Part shown: positions 35,517 to 43,996 of the stretch, one piece after another | Position numbering within the stretch: the first letter of the stretch is position 1 | Layout of the letters: every line of letters starts with the position of its first letter | Translations under genes and position numbers: made by a program | Source: Salinicola sp. | GTDB taxonomy: Bacteria; Pseudomonadota; Gammaproteobacteria; Pseudomonadales; Halomonadaceae | NCBI GenBank assembly: GCA_002695065.1 | Contig: NZNW01000142.1 | Span: forward strand, 38,168-102,167 | Direction of reading: 5' to 3' | Length of the DNA: 64,000 nucleotides | Notes under the pieces: generated by a model | What the model was told of the DNA's origin: nothing | Database searches by the model: none | What the model saw: only the letters and a program-made list of their open reading frames with translations

Positions 35517-36008
35517 GTGTTGCTGCCCACCCTGCTAGATATCGAGGCCTCCGGCTTTGGCCGCGGCAGTTACCCCATCGAGGTCGGCCTGGCCCGAGCC
35601 GATGGCAGTCGCTGTGCGTTCCTGATCCAGCCGGTGCAGGAGTGGACCCATTGGGATCCCAAGGCCGAACTGCTGCATGGCATATCCCGCGCCCGGCTGG
35701 TCCGCGAGGGGCACCCGCCGATCGAGGTCGCGCGCTGGCTCAACGACGAACTGGGGGCGAGCGGTATCGCCTACAGCGATAGCTGGGGCTACGACAATAC
35801 CTGGCTGTCGCTGCTTTTCGATCAGGCCCGCATGCTGCCGCGGTTTCGACTGGAGGCGCTGCGGCGCCTGCTGAGCGAGGCCCAGACCGAGTGCTGGGCC
35901 GAAACCAAGGAGCGGATCGCCGCGGAGCACGACATCCGTCGTCATCGTGCCGGCGACGACGCCCGTCTGCTGCAGTTGACCTACAAGGCCACGCTGGGCG
36001 TCGACTAG
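35517..36008 (+). CDS. DnaQ-like 3'-5' exonuclease family protein
   Basis: A protein of about 163 residues with an RNase H-type DEDD exonuclease fold. Candidate metal ligands are Asp and Glu in LLDIEASGFG, Asp in YSDSWGYDNTWL and Asp in HRAGDDAR, with the histidine placed as in DEDDh enzymes. Two starts compete: GTG at 35517, with an ideal AAGGAG 8 bases upstream (chosen), and ATG at 35499 with no clear ribosome site. It may trim short DNA or RNA. It converges with the quinone reductase gene 14 bases away. Confidence 0.72.
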   Translation: MLLPTLLDIEASGFGRGSYPIEVGLARADGSRCAFLIQPVQEWTHWDPKAELLHGISRARLVREGHPPIEVARWLNDELGASGIAYSDSWGYDNTWLSLLFDQARMLPRFRLEALRRLLSEAQTECWAETKERIAAEHDIRRHRAGDDARLLQLTYKATLGVD

Positions 36009-36022
36009 CCTACCGCGCCGGC

Positions 36023-36994
36023 TCACCCCTCGCCGCTGACGCTCAACAGGATCTTGCCGGTATTGGCGTTGTCCGACAGGTGCTGCATGGCCGTTTCCGC
36101 TTCCTGCACCGACCAGGTGCCGGCAATCAATGGCTTGATCTCGCCACTGGCCAGCTTGGGCCAGACGTGGGCATGGAGCGCGTCGAGAATGGCACCCTTG
36201 GCCTTCGCCGAGCGCGAGCGCAAGGTGGAGCCGATCAGGCGTTGACGCTTCATCAGCATGCGCCCCAGATTGACCTGTGCCTCGACCCCGCCCATCAGTC
36301 CGATCAGCACCAGTCGACCGTCGGGATTGAGTACCGCGAGATCCTGCGCGATGTAGTCTCCCCCCACCGGATCGAGGATCATGTCGGCGCCGCCCCAGGC
36401 CTTGACCGGGTCGACGAAACTGCCGTCGTGGCGGTTCCAGCCGGCATCGGCACCCAGTCGATAGCAGGTCTCCAGCTTGTCGGCGCTACCCGCGGTCACG
36501 AAGCAGGGGTTGCCGAACGCGCGGCAGAGCTGGATCGCGGCGGTGCCGACGCCGCTGGCGGCGGCGTGCAGCAGGACGCGCTGGCTGGTCTGTACCGCGC
36601 CCTCCATGTAGAGGTTGAGCCAGGCGGTGGCGAAGACCTCCGGCAGCGCGGCGGCTTCTCGCAGCCCCAATCCCTGGGGGATCGGCAGCACCTGGGCCTC
36701 GTCGACCTTGACCTGTTCGGCGTAGCCGCCGCCGGCAAGCAGGGCGCAGACGCGATCGCCGCGCCGGAAGCGCTCGACGCCACGGCCGATTTCAATGATC
36801 GTCCCACTCACTTCCAGCCCGGGGATCTCGGATTCACCCGGCGGCGGCGGATAGTTGCCGCCGCGCTGCATCAGGTCGGCACGGTTGATGCCTGCCCAGG
36901 CGACTTCGATGCGGACTTCACTGGCGCCCAGTGCGCCGGGATCGTCGTGCTCGCGCCATATCATCTGATTGGCTTCGATGGCGATGGCCTGCAT
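36023..36994 (-). CDS. NAD(P)H quinone oxidoreductase (zinc-free MDR, PIG3-like)
   Basis: A 323-residue medium-chain reductase of the quinone oxidoreductase group. GINRADLMQRGGNYPPPPGESEIPGLEVSG at the N terminus and AAASGVGTAAIQLCRAFG in the nucleotide fold match the PIG3/TP53I3-like branch; zinc ligands are absent. The ATG at 36994 follows GAGGAG and fits homology; the frame opens nine codons earlier. It likely reduces quinones or enals with NADPH. Confidence 0.9.
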   Translation of the reverse strand: MQAIAIEANQMIWREHDDPGALGASEVRIEVAWAGINRADLMQRGGNYPPPPGESEIPGLEVSGTIIEIGRGVERFRRGDRVCALLAGGGYAEQVKVDEAQVLPIPQGLGLREAAALPEVFATAWLNLYMEGAVQTSQRVLLHAAASGVGTAAIQLCRAFGNPCFVTAGSADKLETCYRLGADAGWNRHDGSFVDPVKAWGGADMILDPVGGDYIAQDLAVLNPDGRLVLIGLMGGVEAQVNLGRMLMKRQRLIGSTLRSRSAKAKGAILDALHAHVWPKLASGEIKPLIAGTWSVQEAETAMQHLSDNANTGKILLSVSGEG

Positions 36995-37102
36995 GGCTCG
37001 CTCCTCGTTTGATCGGTTCACCCACTCTAGTCAGCGGCCACGTCGTTGTCATATCTCGCCGTCATGCTACCGGCCAGGCCGTGATGGTCGGGAGGAAGCG
37101 AT

Positions 37103-38887
37103 ATGATCGACATTGCCGAAGCACTCGAAAATCACGTCAAGCCGTTCTCCAGGCTGCCGGGTTGGCTACGGCGGTTGAGTATCGCTCTGATCCGCGGGCT
37201 GGTCCGCGAGAGCGAGATCAACCGGTTTCTGAGCGCGCACGCCGATACCCGGGGCATCGGCTTCGTCGAACGGGTGCTCGATGAGTTTCGCTTCGGCTAC
37301 ACGCTGCCATCGCGGGAGCGGGAGAACATCCCGGTGACCGGACGGGTACTGATCGTGGCGAACCATCCGCTGGGGGCGTTGGATGGCCTGGCGCTGTTGA
37401 AGATGGTTTCCGAGGTGCGTCCGGACGTCAAGATCCTGGCCAGTAGCCTGTTGATGCAGCTGGAGCCGCTGCGCGACTGTCTGCTGCCGGTGGACAACCT
37501 CTCTCGCCGGGGCTTTCGCCGCAGCCTTGCCGAAATCGGCGGGGCGCTGGACCGGGAGGAGGCGGTCATCGTGTTCCCGGCCGGCGAGGTGTCGCGAGCC
37601 GGCCCCCATGGCGTGCGCGACCGGCGTTGGCAAGGCGGTTTCCTGCACCTGGCGCGGCGTTACAACGCCCCGATCCTGCCGCTGCACGTGCAGGGCAGGA
37701 ACTCCTGGCTGTTCTATGCGCTGACGATGCTGCGAAACGATCTGGGCACGCTGATGCTGCCGCACGAGATGTTCCGCCAGCGCGATCGTCAACTTCGCGT
37801 GCGCGCCGGTGCGCTACTGTCGATGGAGCGGATCGATCGCGATGGGCTCTCCACCGCGGTCAAGCTCAAGTTGCTGCGCAAGCATGTCTATCGGTTGGGG
37901 CGCGGACGCAAACCGGTGTTCCTGGGGGAGGCGGGCATCGCGCACCCGGAGAGCCGCCTGGCATTGCGGGAGGCGCTGCGTGATGCCCAGCACCTGGGAG
38001 AGACCGTCGACGGCAAGCAGATACTGTTGTACGACGGCCAGCTCGACGGCGTGGTCATGCGCGAGCTGGGGCGGCTGCGCGAGATCGCTTTTCGTCGCGT
38101 CGGTGAAGGCACGGGGCGGCGCCGCGACATGGATGCCTTCGACGCGCATTACCGCCATCTGCTGGTGTGGGACGACAGGGATCTGGAGATCGCCGGCGCC
38201 TATCGACTGGGCGAGGTGGGGCGGATCCTCGACGCGCATGGCATGGAGGGGCTCTACTCGCCGACCATTTTCCACATGGAGAATGCGCCCTGGTCGGAGT
38301 GGCGTCACGGGCTGGAACTGGGGCGCAGTTTCGTCCAGCCCCGTTACTGGGGGCGTCGCAGCCTCGACTATCTGTGGCTCGGGCTCGGTGCCTATCTGCG
38401 TCACCATCCCGAGGTCCGCTGGCTGTTCGGCCCGGTGACGATCTCGGGCAGGGTGCCGCTGCGAGCGCGGGAGCTGTTGGTCGGCTACTACCGTCACTAT
38501 TACGGTGACTTGAGCGAACGTGTACGCGCCCGGGCACCGTTCAGCCTCTCGGCGGCGGGGCGCATGGAGGCGGAGAGGCTGTTCGGCGGCAACGATCGCG
38601 ACGAGGATTTCAGGCAGCTGCGCGATCAACTGGAGGCCCTGGGCGTGAGCGTGCCCGTCCTCTACAAGCAGTACTGCGACGTGGCCGAACCGGGGGGCGT
38701 GCGCTTCATGGATTTCGGCGTCGACGCCGCTTTCGGCTACTGCCTGGACGGCCTGGTGGTGGTCGATGTGGAACGGCTGAAGCCCGAGAAGCGCCGGCGT
38801 TACATCGGTACCGCGGCGAGCGTCGCCCCGGGCGGCGGTGGGGCGCTTGTCACCGCCGGCCGGTCGCTGCCGACGCAGACGGCGTGA
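37103..38887 (+). CDS. Two-domain acyltransferase, OlsF-like (PlsC-type plus GNAT/OlsB-type)
   Basis: A 594-residue fusion. Residues about 75-260 are a PlsC-type acyltransferase with NHPLGALDG (His88, Asp94, an HX5D rather than HX4D spacing) and FPAGEVSR. Residues about 275-480 resemble the OlsB/hemolysin-like N-acyltransferase, with VWDDRDLEIAGAYRLGEVG and LELGRSFVQPRYWG. This order matches the bifunctional OlsF that makes ornithine lipids in some gammaproteobacteria: the C-terminal half acylates ornithine and the N-terminal half adds the second chain. The assignment is by family likeness. GGAGG lies 7 bases before the ATG. Its TGA directly abuts the stop of the convergent LOG gene. Confidence 0.8.
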   Translation: MIDIAEALENHVKPFSRLPGWLRRLSIALIRGLVRESEINRFLSAHADTRGIGFVERVLDEFRFGYTLPSRERENIPVTGRVLIVANHPLGALDGLALLKMVSEVRPDVKILASSLLMQLEPLRDCLLPVDNLSRRGFRRSLAEIGGALDREEAVIVFPAGEVSRAGPHGVRDRRWQGGFLHLARRYNAPILPLHVQGRNSWLFYALTMLRNDLGTLMLPHEMFRQRDRQLRVRAGALLSMERIDRDGLSTAVKLKLLRKHVYRLGRGRKPVFLGEAGIAHPESRLALREALRDAQHLGETVDGKQILLYDGQLDGVVMRELGRLREIAFRRVGEGTGRRRDMDAFDAHYRHLLVWDDRDLEIAGAYRLGEVGRILDAHGMEGLYSPTIFHMENAPWSEWRHGLELGRSFVQPRYWGRRSLDYLWLGLGAYLRHHPEVRWLFGPVTISGRVPLRARELLVGYYRHYYGDLSERVRARAPFSLSAAGRMEAERLFGGNDRDEDFRQLRDQLEALGVSVPVLYKQYCDVAEPGGVRFMDFGVDAAFGYCLDGLVVVDVERLKPEKRRRYIGTAASVAPGGGGALVTAGRSLPTQTA

Positions 38888-39436
38888 TCAGTCGAGCGCC
38901 GCCGCGGCCTGAAGACGGTCGAGCAGGGTGTCGGTGTCGGCCTCGGCGACCAGCGTGCGCCGGGTCGAGGCATCGAGGAAGCCGTGTTCGACGGTGGTAT
39001 CGAGGAAGGTCAACAGTGGCGAGTAGAACTCGGCCACATTGAGCACGCCGATCGGCTTGTGGTGAAGGTCGAGATAGCGCCAGGTCCAGATCTCGAACAG
39101 CTCCTCGAGGGTGCCGATGCCGCCGGGCAGGGCGATGAAGGCGTCGGCGTGCGCGGCCATGGCGGCCTTGCGTTCGTGCATGTTGTCGACGCGAATCAGC
39201 CGGGTCAGGCCGTGATGCGAGACCTCGCGCTGGACCAGGTGCTCGGGCATCACGCCGATCACCTCGCCGCCCTCGGCGAGACAGGCGTTGGCCAGCCTGC
39301 CCATCAGGCCGTTGCGGGCGCCGCCGTAGACCAGCCCCCAGCCTCGTCTGGCGATCGCCGCGCCCAGCGCTTCCGTCGCCGCGGCAAAACGGTCGTCGTT
39401 GCCCTCACGTGAACCCAGGTAAACACAGATTTGCAC
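38888..39436 (-). CDS. LOG family protein (cytokinin nucleotide phosphoribohydrolase type)
   Basis: A 182-residue Lonely-guy-type protein. The motif PGGIGTLEELFEIWTW and the N-terminal VYLGSREGND are typical; the family cuts nucleoside monophosphates into base and ribose phosphate. The start is a GTG at 39436, with AGGAG 7 bases upstream; an ATG 17 codons earlier would add a stretch with no homology. It follows the DUF501 gene by 57 bases, probably as the last gene of the ybaK series. Confidence 0.87.
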   Translation of the reverse strand: MQICVYLGSREGNDDRFAAATEALGAAIARRGWGLVYGGARNGLMGRLANACLAEGGEVIGVMPEHLVQREVSHHGLTRLIRVDNMHERKAAMAAHADAFIALPGGIGTLEELFEIWTWRYLDLHHKPIGVLNVAEFYSPLLTFLDTTVEHGFLDASTRRTLVAEADTDTLLDRLQAAAALD

Positions 39437-39493
39437 GCTATCGCTCCTGAGAAAAACCAGTGGAAAGAGTAAAGGTTCCGCCCGCACCCCCGC

Positions 39494-40015
39494 TCAGGGA
39501 ATGGTGGCGGCCACGCCGTGCTCGGCATCGAGCCAGCGGCCGATGGCGTTGTCCCCGCACAGGTGATGGGCGTACTGGGTGTGCAGGCAGCGCACCTGGT
39601 CCCAGTTGGTGATGCCACCGACACCCCGTTCGCGCATCAGTTGCGTGTAGCCGCGCTGCTCGACCGCGTGGCACTGTTCGTCGGTCATGAAGTGCCAGCG
39701 CTGGCGTACGTAATCGGCATGGCTCCGATGGTAGCTGGCGAGCCACTCGGGATCCTGCTGCAGCCGGGCCTCCAGCTCCTTGATCACGCCGCTGGCCTCG
39801 AGGCGCGACAGCACCACCTTGAGGCGCTCGCAGGAGAGCCAGTAGAGCGTCGGAAAGGGCGCATCGTCGACGATCGGCGCCATGCGCAGCACCAGCGGAC
39901 GACCGTGGCCGTCGGTGGCGGCGACCGCCTCGAGGCCCCGCGGCGGGCGGCCCAACTGCTCGGCGATGATCGCCAGTTGGGCGTCAGTCGGTATCTGATC
40001 GGTGTGAATCACCAT
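39494..40015 (-). CDS. DUF501 domain protein
   Basis: A 173-residue protein of the DUF501 family, recognised from PLVLRMAPIVDDAPFPTLYWLSC, YVRQRWHFMTDEQ and the GGITNWDQVRCLHTQYAHHL motif with conserved Cys and His. The function is unknown. Its start overlaps the preceding small gene by 32 bases, which suggests coupled translation. Confidence 0.82.
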   Translation of the reverse strand: MVIHTDQIPTDAQLAIIAEQLGRPPRGLEAVAATDGHGRPLVLRMAPIVDDAPFPTLYWLSCERLKVVLSRLEASGVIKELEARLQQDPEWLASYHRSHADYVRQRWHFMTDEQCHAVEQRGYTQLMRERGVGGITNWDQVRCLHTQYAHHLCGDNAIGRWLDAEHGVAATIP

Positions 40016-40313
40016 CGGGGGAATCCAGTATGACCTTGTTGGAACGAGCCACGGCGCGATAGAAGGCCTGGCTCAGTTGCATCGGCGTGGGCGAGTAGAG
40101 GTATTCGCGCAGCAGATAGTCGCGGGCGCGCTCGACCAGCACGGTGTGCAGTCGATTGAACGGCGCATCATAGTCGTAGGGGTCGGGGCCCGGCAAACGC
40201 AGATGGGGGTAATCGGCCAGTCGCTCCATGAAGTAGTGTTCCAGCACGCGCTCGACGGCGCGGTGGCGATCGAGGTCGTCGGGATCGATCCACAGGTCGA
40301 AGTCTATCGACAT
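39984..40313 (-). CDS. Small acidic hypothetical protein
   Basis: A 109-residue protein that I do not recognise. It is acidic, starts MSIDFDLWIDPDDLDRHRA and has no signal peptide or membrane segment. It sits 8 bases after ybaK and overlaps the DUF501 gene by 32 bases, so it is almost surely translated within this operon. Coding is supported by the tight packing and consistent codon use. Confidence 0.7.
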   Translation of the reverse strand: MSIDFDLWIDPDDLDRHRAVERVLEHYFMERLADYPHLRLPGPDPYDYDAPFNRLHTVLVERARDYLLREYLYSPTPMQLSQAFYRAVARSNKVILDSPDGDSHRSDTD

Positions 40314-40321
40314 GCGAAGGG

Positions 40322-40810
40322 TTACCCGCGCCGCGCCAGATCCGCGGGGCGGGCCGCGGTCAGGGCGATCAGGTCGTCGCGCGCCAGCGACAGTTCCAGC
40401 CCGCGCCGGCCGCCGCTGACGTGCACCGTGTCCAGCGTCAGGGCGCTTGCGTCGATGAAGGTGGGCAGGCGCTTCTTCTGGCCCAGCGGACTGATGCCTC
40501 CGACCAGGTAGCCGGTGGTGCGCTCGGTCACCGGGACTTCAGCCATCCGCGCCTTGCGGACGCCGGCAGCCCTGGCCAGCGCCTTGAGATCCAGCGTGGC
40601 ATCGACGGGCACCAGGGCGACCACCAGGCGATCGTCATCCAACTGGGCGAGCAGCGTCTTGAACACGCTGGCGGGCGACAGCGAGAGCGCTCGCGCGGCA
40701 TCGAGGCCATAGGAGCCCTGGGAGGCGGCGTCGGATTCGCTCGTCAGGTCGTAGCTGGTGACCTGGTGGGCGACACCGCGTGACTCGAGCAGGCGAATCG
40801 CGGGGGTCAT
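40322..40810 (-). CDS. ybaK: Cys-tRNA(Pro) deacylase
   Basis: A 162-residue editing protein that hydrolyses Cys-tRNA(Pro) formed by ProRS. It has the YbaK fold with SPASVFKTLLAQLDDDRLVVALVP (catalytic lysine in FKTL), YLVGGISPLGQKKRLPTFID and the C-terminal SGGRRGLELSLARDDLI motif. It leads a minus-strand series with the small hypothetical, DUF501 and LOG genes. Confidence 0.93.
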   Translation of the reverse strand: MTPAIRLLESRGVAHQVTSYDLTSESDAASQGSYGLDAARALSLSPASVFKTLLAQLDDDRLVVALVPVDATLDLKALARAAGVRKARMAEVPVTERTTGYLVGGISPLGQKKRLPTFIDASALTLDTVHVSGGRRGLELSLARDDLIALTAARPADLARRG

Positions 40811-40895
40811 GGCGCGACTCCCGTCGCTGCCGGGACGGGTTGCGAAAAACCAGCGGAGGTTTCTAAGCTGATCACGCTATGGAGACTCCCTGTCG

Positions 40896-41228
40896 ATGAT
40901 GATGGATGCCGAGATGACCGAACGCTGCGCGTTGTGCCGACGCGCCGCGCCGCTGACGCGTCATCATCTCATTCCCCGAACGTTGCACCGCAAGCCGCGT
41001 TATCGCAAGCGGCATGGTCGTGAGCGGATGCAGACGGCGGTGCTGTGGGTCTGCCGGCCGTGTCACTCCCATCTCCACCGCACGCTGAGCGAACGCGAGC
41101 TCGCCGATCATTATGCGAGCCGTGAGGCGCTGCTGTCGCATCCCGACATTCGTGCCTTCGCCGAGTGGTTGGGCAGCAAGCCCGAGGGTTTCGTGCCCAA
41201 GTCGCCGCGCCGCGGTGGCGGTCGCTGA
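40896..41228 (+). CDS. Small HNH-motif protein
   Basis: A 110-residue protein with CALC (Cys11, Cys14), RHHLIPR (His23-His24) and CRPCHSHLH (Cys53, Cys56, His57, His61), the layout of a zinc-stabilised HNH nuclease core. Relatives are stand-alone and poorly characterised. The start is uncertain: GGAG lies 11 bases before ATG 40896, and in-frame ATG codons follow at 40899, 40902 and 40914. No restriction or mobile-element partner is nearby. Confidence 0.75.
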   Translation: MMMDAEMTERCALCRRAAPLTRHHLIPRTLHRKPRYRKRHGRERMQTAVLWVCRPCHSHLHRTLSERELADHYASREALLSHPDIRAFAEWLGSKPEGFVPKSPRRGGGR

Positions 41229-41234
41229 GCGGCG

Positions 41235-41690
41235 TCAGATCAGCCGCAGGCCGCGATAATCCTGCCAGGCTTCGGCCAGCGGCGCCGCCAGGCAGTCGCG
41301 CAAATGCTCGGGCAGGCTGGCATGAGCCGTCTCGCGGGCTTCGAATTCCCGGTTGTGCAGCCAGCAGTAGGCCCAGGCGCAGGCTTCGTCGTCATCCCGG
41401 GGCAGCGGCTTGGCGGGCATCTGCACCAGCAGGAACAGCGCCGTTCTGGCCGCCCAGCGCGGCGGAGTGGCGTCACCGCTCCAGTGAGTCAGCGTTTCGC
41501 CGTCCGGCGTCGACTCGGGCTCGCCCAATTTGGCGATGCGCGCCGTATCGGCCAGAATCATGGCCAGACGGTCCGGATCGGCCTGGCCCAGCATCAGCCA
41601 GTGGCCGACCAGTTTCGAACTGCCCGCCAGGACCCGAGCGTAGAACGATCGGGAAGAAGCGCTGTCGGGCTCGTCAGGCCGCTCGCACAT
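41235..41690 (-). CDS. Hypothetical protein
   Basis: A 151-residue protein of no family known to me. It is helical in character, contains no signal peptide, and has a Trp/Cys-rich stretch near EACAWAYCWLHNREFEARE. It converges with the HNH gene 6 bases away and is divergent from patB (35-bp gap). The dense packing and lack of overlap support a real gene. Confidence 0.65.
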   Translation of the reverse strand: MCERPDEPDSASSRSFYARVLAGSSKLVGHWLMLGQADPDRLAMILADTARIAKLGEPESTPDGETLTHWSGDATPPRWAARTALFLLVQMPAKPLPRDDDEACAWAYCWLHNREFEARETAHASLPEHLRDCLAAPLAEAWQDYRGLRLI

Positions 41691-41725
41691 GTTCGTCCAT
41701 CCATTCCGATGATGAGATCACTATC

Positions 41726-42877
41726 GTGAATTTCGATTTTGCCACGCGTATCGATCGCCGCCAGCACCCCTCCACGAAATGGCAGCAGTACGAGGAGGAC
41801 GTGCTGCCCCTGTGGGTCGCCGACATGGACTTCCGTTCGCCGCCAGCGGTGCTCGAGGCACTGGCGAGGCGAGTCGACCACGGGGTGTTCGGTTACGCTG
41901 GCGTGCCGGAGAGTCTAAAGCAAACGCTGTGCGAGTGGAGCCGTCATCACTACGACTGGGCGATCGACGACGCCTGGCAGCTGTGGGTGCCGGGCGTGGT
42001 GCCGGCGCTCAACCTGGCGGCGATGGCGTTCAGCGATCCTGGCCAGGGCGTGCTCACTGCGACGCCGATCTATCCGCCATTTCTCGGTGTGGCCAAGAAC
42101 ACTGGCCGCGAGGCTCAGGTGTTCGAGCTGGCGGAGCCGGAGGCAGCGGGCCAACCGTGGCGGCTCGATCTCGAAGCGCTCGAAGCCGCCATCAAGCCGA
42201 ATACGCGCGTACTGCTGTGGTGCCATCCGCATAATCCCACCGGTCGGGTATGGACGGCCGAAGAGCTCGAAGGGCTGGCGGAGTTGGCGGTGCGCCACGA
42301 CCTGATCGTGATCTCCGACGAGCTGCACTGCGACCTGATCCTCGATCCGTCGATGACGCACCGTCCCCTGGGACGGCTTTGTCCCGAGCTGTCGGAGCGA
42401 CTGGTCACGCTGTGGGCTCCCTCCAAGACGTTCAACATCGCCGGGCTCTCCTCCGCCTGCGCGATCATCAGTGACGACGGCCTGCGCCAGCGCTTCAAGG
42501 CTGCGGCTGCCGGTCTGCTGCCCAGCGTCAACGTGCTCGGTCTGAGCGCGTCGCAGGCCGCCTATGGTGAATGCGAGATGTGGCGGCAGGCACTGCTGGG
42601 CGAGCTGCGCAGCAATCTTTCGCTGGTGGAAGCGCACGTTTCGCGGTGGCCGGGCGTGACCATGACGACCCCGGAAGCGACCTATCTGGCGTGGCTGGAC
42701 CTGCGTCACAGCGCGTTGGCGGATGGGCCTCAGCAGCGGCTGCTCGAGGAGGCTCGGGTCGCTCTCTCCGATGGCGCCGATTTCGGCTGGCCGGGATTCG
42801 TCAGGCTCAACTTCGGCATGCCGAGGAGCTGGCTGGAGGAGGCGCTGATGAGGCTGGACCGGCTGCTGGCGCCGTGA
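41726..42877 (+). CDS. patB: PatB/MalY family cystathionine beta-lyase
   Basis: A 383-residue PLP enzyme that splits C-S bonds of cystathionine or cysteine conjugates. Family marks are WVADMDFRSPPAV, FGYAGVPESL, CHPHNPTGRVW, ISDELHCDLI and the PLP lysine in APSKTFNIAGL. The start appears to be the GTG at 41726; no ATG fits the family N terminus. The ribosome site is weak (GATGAG). A perfect-looking hairpin follows the stop. Confidence 0.88.
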   Translation: MNFDFATRIDRRQHPSTKWQQYEEDVLPLWVADMDFRSPPAVLEALARRVDHGVFGYAGVPESLKQTLCEWSRHHYDWAIDDAWQLWVPGVVPALNLAAMAFSDPGQGVLTATPIYPPFLGVAKNTGREAQVFELAEPEAAGQPWRLDLEALEAAIKPNTRVLLWCHPHNPTGRVWTAEELEGLAELAVRHDLIVISDELHCDLILDPSMTHRPLGRLCPELSERLVTLWAPSKTFNIAGLSSACAIISDDGLRQRFKAAAAGLLPSVNVLGLSASQAAYGECEMWRQALLGELRSNLSLVEAHVSRWPGVTMTTPEATYLAWLDLRHSALADGPQQRLLEEARVALSDGADFGWPGFVRLNFGMPRSWLEEALMRLDRLLAP

Positions 42878-42883
42878 TCGAAA

Positions 42884-42913
42884 GGCAATGCCCGGCGCCA
42901 GCCGGGCGTTGCC
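42884..42913. terminator. Bidirectional hairpin between patB and cnoX
   Basis: A 13-bp stem (42884-42896 with 42901-42913, one G-T pair) closes a GCCA loop, 6 bases past the patB stop. No T-run follows, but position and strength suggest termination for both genes. Confidence 0.6.
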
Positions 42914-42915
42914 TG

Positions 42916-42963
42916 CATGGCTGTTGCCACTCAGTAGAGCATGGCTGTCGCCACTCAGTAGAG
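42916..42963 (-). repeat. 24-bp tandem duplication across the cnoX stop codon
   Basis: Units 42916-42939 and 42940-42963 differ at one base. Each contains the end of the coding sequence (Met-Leu-Tyr-stop). The period is a multiple of three, so the second copy supplies an in-frame backup stop. Confidence 0.88.
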
Positions 42964-43890
42964 CATGGCGAACAGACGACGGCGGTAGGCGACCGTCAGC
43001 GGATGCTCGGCGCCCAGCGCGTCGAAAACGCGCAGCAGCGTCTTGCGTGCCGCGTCTTCGCCGTAGGCGCGGTCGCGTTTCATGACGGCCAGCAGCGCCT
43101 CCAGGCCCGCTTCGTACTGGCCATCGGCGATCTGGCGCATGGCACGCTGGTACTGCGCCTCGCTATCGTCGCGCTCGCCCAGGGCGTCGATGTCGGCCTG
43201 GCTCAAGGCTTCTTCGCCGAACTCGATGCGTGCGCGCACGCCGCGCGCCTTCGCCGCATCGCGATGCTCCGGCGGCAGGTCGTCGAGCTTGCGTTTCGCA
43301 TCGTCGACCTGGCCCGCTGCCACCAGCACCCCGGCCAGATCGATCTGGTAGTCGTAATGCTCGGGGTACTGCTGAATCAGATCCTGGTAGATGGCCTGGG
43401 CGGTCTCGGTGTCGCCGGAGGCCAGCGCGGCCTGTGCCATCTCTTCGGGGCTCTGGGACGCCTCGGCGGGCGCTTCCAGATATTTTCCCAGCCATTCGCG
43501 TACCTGCTTTTCCGGGAGTGCACCCTGGAACTGGTCGTAGAGCTGGCCCTGGGAGATGAGCTTGACGTCCGGCACCGAGCGCACGCCCAGCTGCGAGGCG
43601 ATCTGCGGGAAGGCTTCGATATCGAGCCGGGCCAGCACGAACGCCCCGGCGTACTCCTGGGCCAGCTTCTCGAGCACCGGCTTCAGGTTCTTGCAGGGCT
43701 CGCACCAGGAAGCCCAGCTCTGCAGCAGCACCGGGTGCTGCATCGAACCCTCCAGCACGACCTGCTGAAAGTTCTCCAGCGTGACGTCGACGATGACGTC
43801 GTCCGGGGCGACATTGCTGCCGGCGCCGTTGTGACTGCTTTCTTCCGGGCCGGTCAGCGGTTGCCCGGTGCGAGGATCGACGATAGCCAT
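42955..43890 (-). CDS. cnoX: Co-chaperedoxin CnoX (thioredoxin fold plus TPR)
   Basis: A 311-residue protein with a thioredoxin domain (residues about 30-140) followed by TPR repeats (about 145-305). E. coli CnoX (YbbN) protects proteins from chlorine stress and hands them to GroEL; its thioredoxin site has lost one cysteine. Here the site is WCEPC (Cys63, Cys66), so it can be redox active. Ends in a 24-bp tandem duplication. It is divergent from the DUF3750 gene. Confidence 0.9.
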   Translation of the reverse strand: MAIVDPRTGQPLTGPEESSHNGAGSNVAPDDVIVDVTLENFQQVVLEGSMQHPVLLQSWASWCEPCKNLKPVLEKLAQEYAGAFVLARLDIEAFPQIASQLGVRSVPDVKLISQGQLYDQFQGALPEKQVREWLGKYLEAPAEASQSPEEMAQAALASGDTETAQAIYQDLIQQYPEHYDYQIDLAGVLVAAGQVDDAKRKLDDLPPEHRDAAKARGVRARIEFGEEALSQADIDALGERDDSEAQYQRAMRQIADGQYEAGLEALLAVMKRDRAYGEDAARKTLLRVFDALGAEHPLTVAYRRRLFAMLY

Positions 43891-43996
43891 GCGAAAAACC
43901 CTTGATGTTCGATTCGAGATTGGGGACTGTTATGCGGGTTGTCCCGTATCGATTCAACCCCAGCGCTCGACTTAAGCTCCGGAACCCGCCTTCTCG

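Noticed and set aside
41165..41725. N-terminal extension of PatB across the small hypothetical gene
   Set aside because: The PatB family begins at NFDFATRIDRRQ. The upstream part has no likeness and overlaps other genes; GTG 41726 is a sufficient start.
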